36,441 nucleotides of DNA from Cyanobacteria bacterium UBA7753. Its GTDB lineage: Bacteria > Cyanobacteriota > Vampirovibrionia > Gastranaerophilales > Gastranaerophilaceae. The DNA is taken from the NCBI GenBank assembly GCA_002481545.1, contig DLEF01000036.1, positions 1-36,441 on the forward strand, given 5' to 3'. This document shows, piece by piece, positions 31,403-36,441 of this stretch. A program made the position numbers and the translations under genes. The notes beneath the pieces were generated by a model. The model had not been told where the DNA came from, did not search any database, and worked only from the letters and a program-made list of their open reading frames with translations. Each line of letters opens with the position of its first letter. Position 1 is the stretch's first letter.

Positions 31403-32380
31403 ATGAATTTCGAAAAAACAGAAAACATAATTAAGACTGCAAAAAAAATATTGATTATATCTCATATAAATCCTGATGGTGACGCTTTAGGCTCCACCTG
31501 CGGTTTGTATCAGATGATATATAACAGATTTAAGAAAAGGGCTGATTTATGTGCGCTGACTTATTTGTCACCTGTATATAAATTTTTACCTAATATTGAA
31601 TATGCAAAATCTTCTTATGACAAATCACTTGTATATGATTTGGTCATAACTGTTGATGTAGCAGCACTCGACAGGCTCGGGGATATGCGTATACTATTTG
31701 AAAAGGCAAAGACAACTATCAACATTGACCACCATAAAACCAATAATAATTTTGGTGATTATAATTATGTTATGCCTAATGCAAGCTCTGCGGGTGAGGT
31801 TTTATACAAATTATTCAAAAATTCGGGTTGGAAAATAGATAAGAATACCGCAGATTGTCTCTATACAGCTATCTTGACAGATACGGGCGGATTTAGGTTC
31901 GATAATACAACAGAGGATGTTTTCCTTGCTGTTGCCGATTTAGTTGAGGCAGGTGCAAATCCTAATGAAATATATACAAACTGTTACGAATTAAAATCAA
32001 AAAGCTATGTAATGTTCCAAAACTATTGTGTAAACAAGGCGCAATTCCTTGACGATGACAAAATAGCTTATATGACTATATACAAAAGAGATTTAGAACG
32101 GTTTAACGCAAATGATGATTATACCGAAGGTTTGGCAGAAACTTTGCGTGCTATAGTCACAACTGATATATCGTTTGTAGCCAAAGAGGTTGAACCTGAC
32201 AAGGTATGTAAAATATCTATGCGCAGTAAAAAGTTTGACGTATCAAAAATATGTATGGCATTCGGGGGCGGAGGTCATGCAAGAGCTGCGGGATGTACAA
32301 TAAAATCTTCCGTAGATAATGCCGTAAAGAAAATATTAAACGAGATAAACAAATATGTTAGAGAAGTTAGAGAACAGTAA
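31403..32380 (+). CDS. nrnA: DHH/DHHA1 phosphoesterase, NrnA-like
   Basis: 325 aa, the normal size of NrnA oligoribonuclease/pAp phosphatase, which clears nanoRNA and 3'-phosphoadenosine 5'-phosphate. The DHH domain has HINPDGDALGS (near 20-30), VDVAALDR (near 89-96) and DHHKTNN (near 113-119). The DHHA1 domain ends in MAFGGGGHARAAGC (near 290-303). The ATG at 31403 fits the family. Upstream codons in the same frame overlap the DciA-like gene and are promoter DNA. It overlaps the next gene by 26 nt. Confidence 0.92.
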   Translation: MNFEKTENIIKTAKKILIISHINPDGDALGSTCGLYQMIYNRFKKRADLCALTYLSPVYKFLPNIEYAKSSYDKSLVYDLVITVDVAALDRLGDMRILFEKAKTTINIDHHKTNNNFGDYNYVMPNASSAGEVLYKLFKNSGWKIDKNTADCLYTAILTDTGGFRFDNTTEDVFLAVADLVEAGANPNEIYTNCYELKSKSYVMFQNYCVNKAQFLDDDKIAYMTIYKRDLERFNANDDYTEGLAETLRAIVTTDISFVAKEVEPDKVCKISMRSKKFDVSKICMAFGGGGHARAAGCTIKSSVDNAVKKILNEINKYVREVREQ

Positions 32381-33278
32381 AACGTTTCATTTCTTAAAAA
32401 CGACTATTATATCTATTATCGACCACGATTTTTCGGGAATGGCGGCAGAGATGAGCTATATGCTTGTAATCGGGATTTTCCCGTTTATGCTGTTTTTGAT
32501 GTCTTTGTTTACATTGCTCGGTAAAAACTATTATATGACTCCTCTGTTTTTGTTTCTTGAAAAAGTCATGCCGGAGGAATCTATAACATTGATACATTCT
32601 GTTATAAATCAGGTGTTGAGTTTTACAAGCGGAGGCTCGGTTGCTATATTCGGGCTTTTAATTGCGTTTTTTATGTCGATGAATGCGCTTGCTGTAATCA
32701 TAAAAGGTTTAAACAGAGCCTACAAAGTTGAAGAGACAAGACCTTTTCTGTACACAAGGTTGTTGTCTTGTATTATGGTTGTCGTTGATACTTTGATATT
32801 GTCTTTAAGTATAAACATAATCATATTCGGTCGTGTAATTTTAAGATTCTTAATGGCTTATACAAACATGTCCTCAGAAGTGGCAACATTACTGTTGGCT
32901 ATCCGTTGGCCTATCGCGTTTCTTGCGCTATTTATAATGGCATTTTTACATTACTATATATTCCCTGATGTTTCATGGAGTGAGGAGTTGAGATGTAAGA
33001 GTGCACTTCCGGGAACATTGTTTTTCTGTGTAATATGGTTGATAGCGTCAGGCGGGTTCTCAATATACGTAAATACTCTTCATACCTATAACTTCATTTA
33101 CGGATCAATTGCCGCATTTGCAATGCTTATGGTTTGGTTCTACTTTACCTCTATGTTAATTTTAATAGGGGGCGAAATCAACTCTCAAGTCCATGATAAA
33201 CTTGAATGTGACAAAATTATGAAGGTTTTGGAAGAGCAGGAAAAAGCCAAAAAGAAAATAGATAACGAAGAAAAATAA
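32355..33278 (+). CDS. YihY/BrkB family membrane protein
   Basis: 307 aa integral membrane protein of the YihY/BrkB family (formerly misannotated as ribonuclease BN). About six hydrophobic segments are seen, with the typical N-terminal DFSGMAAEMSYMLVIGIFPFML and the central FMSMNALAVIIKGLNRAYKVEETRPF. The conserved YNFIYGSIAAFAMLMVWFYFTSMLILIGGEIN follows, and then a charged coiled-coil tail. Transport role unproven. It starts 26 nt inside nrnA, so the two are translationally coupled. Confidence 0.92.
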   Translation: MLEKLENSKTFHFLKTTIISIIDHDFSGMAAEMSYMLVIGIFPFMLFLMSLFTLLGKNYYMTPLFLFLEKVMPEESITLIHSVINQVLSFTSGGSVAIFGLLIAFFMSMNALAVIIKGLNRAYKVEETRPFLYTRLLSCIMVVVDTLILSLSINIIIFGRVILRFLMAYTNMSSEVATLLLAIRWPIAFLALFIMAFLHYYIFPDVSWSEELRCKSALPGTLFFCVIWLIASGGFSIYVNTLHTYNFIYGSIAAFAMLMVWFYFTSMLILIGGEINSQVHDKLECDKIMKVLEEQEKAKKKIDNEEK

Positions 33279-33313
33279 TTACAGTCCTTGATGATTATTC
33301 AATAAAATCGTTA

Positions 33314-34300
33314 CTAGTCTTCACAAATTATTCTTGCGACTTCGCTTAAATCATATTTTAAGCAAGACAACTCTTCACATGAGGTTTGACGATGTTCCCA
33401 AAGGCAAGGCTTAATCGGACAATTATCGTGAGCCTTAAGAGGTTTTATATTCGGAGTTTGCGGAACAAGCTTTTTATCATCGGTAGAGCCGAAAAACGGG
33501 TACGTTTTTACTCCCAAAGCTACCGCAATGTGAAGCGGAGCGGAGTCCGAACATACAAACTTTTCTGCCTTAGAGATAAGTTTTGCTAAATCTGCCAAGT
33601 TCTTTGTTTTCCCGTAATAGTTTTCAAAATTCTGTGTTCTGGAATATTTTTTTATATCTTCAATACATTCCTTATCGTCAGGACCGCCGGCAAGAATAAC
33701 TCTCTTTCCGTAATCTGATAGTCTGTCTATCAGTTCTGCCCATTCTTTAGAGTTGATTGATTTAATGCAGCCTTTTTTCTTACTCATAAGGCTGACTCCG
33801 GGGTGGATAAGCACCGTATTAGGTATTTTTTCTTTCGGTGTTATTGATATTTCAGGTAAATATGTCTTATATTCCGTAATATCCGACACCAAATCATGAT
33901 ACATCTGTGCCGCATATTGGTTTTTGTTTAGCGGAACAGCTTTTGTCAAAAGCATTCTGCTTAGAGCTCCCGTATCGTAACCGTAGCGTTTCGGGGTAAG
34001 CGTCATTGCCTCAATGACAGAAATCATAGGATTTGCCCCTGATGATACAACAATGTCATATCTGAACATAACTTTAAAGATAAACTTCATTATCTCTACG
34101 TATTTGTTTTTACCTTTTATATCAACTGTTATAACGTTATCAATAATATCCGTTAATTGAGTTATTCCCTTGCTCCTCGGCTCTAGAGCGAGTGTTAGTT
34201 TTGAATCAGGAAACTCTTTTTTTAGTGATATAAGTGTAGGCAGAAATAATATTTCATCCCCGAGTCCGCCAAAATTTATTGTTAAAATACGTTTACTCAT
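33314..34300 (-). CDS. Glycosyltransferase family 9 (heptosyltransferase-like)
   Basis: 328 aa, GT-B fold of GT9 enzymes that transfer ADP-heptose or a similar sugar to lipopolysaccharide core. It has the N-terminal NFGGLGDEILFLPTL (near 9-23) in place of the usual GxxGDxxxxxP. The C-terminal signature FVCSDSAPLHIAVALGVKTYPFFGST lies near 247-272, and a Cys-rich end follows (CPIKPCLWEHRQTSC). It implies a diderm envelope with heptose-containing or similar glycolipid. No Shine-Dalgarno; a TATAAT lies 6 nt before the ATG. It is monocistronic. Confidence 0.9.
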   Translation of the reverse strand: MSKRILTINFGGLGDEILFLPTLISLKKEFPDSKLTLALEPRSKGITQLTDIIDNVITVDIKGKNKYVEIMKFIFKVMFRYDIVVSSGANPMISVIEAMTLTPKRYGYDTGALSRMLLTKAVPLNKNQYAAQMYHDLVSDITEYKTYLPEISITPKEKIPNTVLIHPGVSLMSKKKGCIKSINSKEWAELIDRLSDYGKRVILAGGPDDKECIEDIKKYSRTQNFENYYGKTKNLADLAKLISKAEKFVCSDSAPLHIAVALGVKTYPFFGSTDDKKLVPQTPNIKPLKAHDNCPIKPCLWEHRQTSCEELSCLKYDLSEVARIICED

Positions 34301-34306
34301 ATATTA

Positions 34307-34312
34307 ATTATA
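34307..34312 (-). promoter_or_regulatory. -10 box of the GT9 gene, predicted leaderless
   Basis: TATAAT on the minus strand, then TAATAT and the ATG at 34300. The -35 region is too AT-rich to call. Confidence 0.55.
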
Positions 34313-34342
34313 ATATAAAAATTATATTGAAATTAAAATAAT

Positions 34343-34375
34343 AAAAAAGAACTCCGATTTTCGGAGTTCTTTTTT
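34343..34375. terminator. Bidirectional terminator after rpmE
   Basis: Perfect 15-bp stem with a 3-nt loop, AAAAAAGAACTCCGA at 34343-34357 pairing with 34361-34375. It ends in T-tracts on either strand. Confidence 0.92.
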
Positions 34376-34394
34376 ATAAATATTATTTAAGTCA

Positions 34395-34601
34395 TTACTT
34401 GCTTTTCTTGCCGTAACGTTTGTTGAATCTTTCAACTCTACCTTCAGAGTCTAAGATTTTTTGTTGACCTGTATAGAACGGGTGGCAGTTGTTGCAAATT
34501 TCAACCGTGATGTTATCAGCAACAGAACCTGTTTCTATTTCGTTACCGCATACACATTTAATAACTGTTTTCTTATAATCAGGATGTATTCCTTTTTTCA
34601 T
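34395..34601 (-). CDS. rpmE: 50S ribosomal protein L31
   Basis: 68 aa, normal for the zinc-binding C+ form of L31. Cysteines are CVCG (near 16-19) and CNNC (near 36-39), followed by HPFYTGQQKILDSEGRVERFNKRY, the family's C-terminal signature. The ATG has AAGAAGG 6 nt upstream. It is monocistronic with a strong terminator. Confidence 0.97.
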   Translation of the reverse strand: MKKGIHPDYKKTVIKCVCGNEIETGSVADNITVEICNNCHPFYTGQQKILDSEGRVERFNKRYGKKSK

Positions 34602-34676
34602 TGTTAACCTTCTTTCTTTTCAAGATTCCAAACTTGAATTACTACATTTCGACTGTGTATATTCTAACTTGCTAAA

Positions 34677-34749
34677 ATTAAATATGCAAGAGGGGTAAAT
34701 ATACAGGTAATGTTTATAATATAAAATAATAAAACTATTAAATATGCAA
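34677..34749. repeat. Pair of 13-bp direct repeats
   Basis: ATTAAATATGCAA at 34677-34689 and again at 34737-34749, exactly 60 nt apart, in the spacer upstream of the 34869 gene. They could be regulator-binding sites for that gene or for rpmE. Confidence 0.5.
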
Positions 34750-34868
34750 TATAACTGCTTTTTGAGAATTAATGTTAAGTTTTGTAACAACTATTAAACA
34801 AATTAATCAATTTTCGAAGAAGAAATAACTTTATTAAAGTACGGGGATTAAATTAGGGGATAATAAAG

Positions 34869-36395
34869 ATGGTTCAAGTTAACGCAGCACAAATAAGAAG
34901 CTTTGCAAGAGAAGTTGATAACAAGAGAAATGGCGGCAACGGTAACGGTATCGTTGACGGTTCTGAAATTGAACTTTTCACTAAGAAATGCAAAACAGCA
35001 GGTCTTGATAACGTTGATGAAATTATGGAAAATTACAACGAAAACAAGACTCAAAAAGAAGCTAAATTTGAAGCTGACAAAACAACCGCTAACTCCTCTG
35101 TCGAAGCTGCAGTTATCTCTGCATTAACTGAAAAAACTGCATTGAGAACAAATGCTCAAGCTTCTAATTCCGCTAAAACTATTAAAGAAGGCACTCAAAA
35201 ATCTGATGAAAATACTAAATGGTATGATCCTACCACTTGGTTCAATGATAACGGTGATTTCGATTTATTCGATCCTTCTACTTGGTTCAACAATCAAGAC
35301 GAAGTTTTAGGTTCTACTAAGTTCATCAATTCTAAAAATGCTGTTGAAGTATTATCTGATAAGAACTTCGTAGAAAAAATTGAATCTTCTGATTCAGAAG
35401 TTAAAGGTCAAGCAGTTAACCAATCAGTAAAAGCTTTAGTTAAGGCTGCTCAAGATGCTCAAGTTGATGTTTCTGATATCGTTTTTGAAGAAAACGGCGA
35501 ATATAAAACAGGCAGAGCTCTTACAGATGTTGAATACGGTTCTCCTGTAGCTGCTAACTTCACAAAGGTTGCTCAAGCATTAACTAAGAAAATCTCTGAT
35601 GCTAAGAAAGCATTAAACGGTCAAGGTTCTAAAGAAGAAATGTTGACAATCGCTTCAAGAAAAATCGACGCTGAAGGCAACGGCAACGGTTACATCGATA
35701 CAGAAGATGAAATTGTAGCTTTCAAACAATTCGCTGCTGAACACAATATCGATGTTGACTCTATCTTAGAAGAAATCAGAGACAACGAAGAAAACGGTGT
35801 TGAAAATACTTCTAAATCTCAAAAAACTATTTACAACATCTTCGATCCTGAACAAAAGGCAGCCAGAGATGCAGCTTACGCAGCAAATGACGCTGATGTT
35901 TCAAAACAAATGGCTGACGGTATCGGCGAAGGTGATAACATCATCGAATCAAAAATCCTTAGTGCTGCAAGCAGTGTTGCTACATTCTTCTCTAATATCT
36001 TCGAAGGCGACGATGTTAAATTGAACAGCGGTAACGAAGATTTATTGAACAATGCTATCGGCAAAGTAAATTCAGATAACGTTATGACAGTTTTGAACAA
36101 AAACCCTGAATTAGTTGATAAGATTATGAACAGATACTCTCACAACTGGGCAATGAACATCTTCGTTGATGACAAGTTCCAAAACTATACAACTCCAATC
36201 TTGACAGCTTTGGTTCAAAGAGCTCAAGAAAGCGGAATCGATGTTTCTGATATCGTTATCACTGATGAAAACGGTAATATGATGACAGGTGCTAACAGCG
36301 GTGTTAGAGCAGGCAAAGATGCAACCGGCGAAGATTATGTACAATCTGTTATCAAAGCTCTTCAAAACAGAATCAACGAACAAGAAAAAGCTTAA
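34869..36395 (+). CDS. EF-hand-like protein with internal duplication
   Basis: 508 aa, no named family. Calcium-loop-like motifs occur twice: GNGNGIVDGSEIELF near 24-38 and DAEGNGNGYIDTEDEI near 265-280. A second repeated module, (A/T)AL V..AQ...(V/I)DVSDIV...NG, is found near 190-215 and again near 452-478. A short tandem DPTTWFN / DPSTWFN lies near 122-143. The N-terminal half therefore appears duplicated in the C-terminal half. No signal peptide or membrane segment is seen. The ATG has AGGGG upstream. Codon use is strongly biased to GCT, GGT, TCT, AAC and GAA, unlike most neighbours, which suggests very high expression. It could be a structural or calcium-buffering protein. Confidence 0.82.
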   Translation: MVQVNAAQIRSFAREVDNKRNGGNGNGIVDGSEIELFTKKCKTAGLDNVDEIMENYNENKTQKEAKFEADKTTANSSVEAAVISALTEKTALRTNAQASNSAKTIKEGTQKSDENTKWYDPTTWFNDNGDFDLFDPSTWFNNQDEVLGSTKFINSKNAVEVLSDKNFVEKIESSDSEVKGQAVNQSVKALVKAAQDAQVDVSDIVFEENGEYKTGRALTDVEYGSPVAANFTKVAQALTKKISDAKKALNGQGSKEEMLTIASRKIDAEGNGNGYIDTEDEIVAFKQFAAEHNIDVDSILEEIRDNEENGVENTSKSQKTIYNIFDPEQKAARDAAYAANDADVSKQMADGIGEGDNIIESKILSAASSVATFFSNIFEGDDVKLNSGNEDLLNNAIGKVNSDNVMTVLNKNPELVDKIMNRYSHNWAMNIFVDDKFQNYTTPILTALVQRAQESGIDVSDIVITDENGNMMTGANSGVRAGKDATGEDYVQSVIKALQNRINEQEKA

Positions 36396-36401
36396 TTAAA
36401 C

Positions 36402-36430
36402 TTCTCGATTGAAACAAGAGAATTTTAATT
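36402..36430 (+). terminator. Weak candidate terminator
   Basis: Short TTCTC/GAGAA stem (36402-36406 with 36418-36422) followed by TTTTAATT. Only 5 bp, so uncertain. Confidence 0.35.
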
Positions 36431-36441
36431 CCCCCATAAAA

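Noticed and set aside
1..36441. CRISPR array
   Set aside because: No regularly spaced direct repeats of the right length; the only arrays are the protein-coding RTX repeats.

Overview
The window is AT-rich, densely coded bacterial chromosome with the standard genetic code. Several things point to a non-photosynthetic relative of Cyanobacteria of the gut Gastranaerophilales (Melainabacteria/Vampirovibrionia) type. Housekeeping genes are mixed with many lineage-restricted proteins that have Asn/Tyr/Gln-rich N-termini. There is an RTX-repeat protein with a papain-like domain, a stand-alone Clp N-domain protein next to a DUF1292 protein, a DUF512 radical SAM protein and a family-9 glycosyltransferase, which suggests an outer membrane. 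The taxonomic call rests on recognised protein style, not on a search.

Layout. 1-4090 (minus): rpmB (L28), a small membrane-associated orphan and a large RTX/C39-like protein. 4208-7612 (plus): a secreted GH13-like enzyme, an EamA transporter and a coiled-coil orphan. 7630-11219 (plus): a compact operon with a near-consensus promoter, DUF1292, Clp-N concatemer, tilS and hpt, closed by a perfect hairpin terminator. 11260-15158 (minus): an orphan with a hydrophobic core, a DedA protein, a PDZ/radical SAM DUF512 protein and an overlapping PadR regulator. 15159-16671: a long structured untranslated region and an orphan coiled-coil gene. 16942-17130: an orphan ribbon-helix-helix antitoxin-like gene with no ATG/GTG/TTG start at its ribosome binding site. 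17252-18861 (minus): an isolated fragment of the spc ribosomal operon (S8, L6, L18) with unusually long, hairpin-rich spacers and its own promoter.

19139-23937: a tiny orphan, then homocitrate-synthase-like and aconitase-family enzymes, a U32 tRNA hydroxylation protein and a YqeG phosphatase. 24060-26004 (minus): a radical SAM-like gene broken at a run of seven T, and an orphan with a LysM-like stretch. 26120-29737: divergent rel (ppGpp) and purB. 29738-30842: a palindromic intergenic repeat and an orphan with a structured 3' region. 31015-34601: dciA, nrnA and a BrkB-family gene, a GT9 glycosyltransferase, and rpmE (L31). 34869-36395: an EF-hand-like duplicated protein with codon use suggesting high expression.

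The most interesting signals are these. At least five genes (padR, rel, purB, nrnA, GT9) have a -10 box exactly 6-7 nt before the ATG and no Shine-Dalgarno, which predicts leaderless mRNAs. The radical SAM gene breaks at TTT TGA C, the same kind of context as the prfB +1 frameshift site. The S8-L6-L18 block is detached from the rest of the spc operon. The antitoxin-like gene has a non-standard start and is followed by an empty ribosome binding site. A Clp N-domain concatemer lacks any ATPase.
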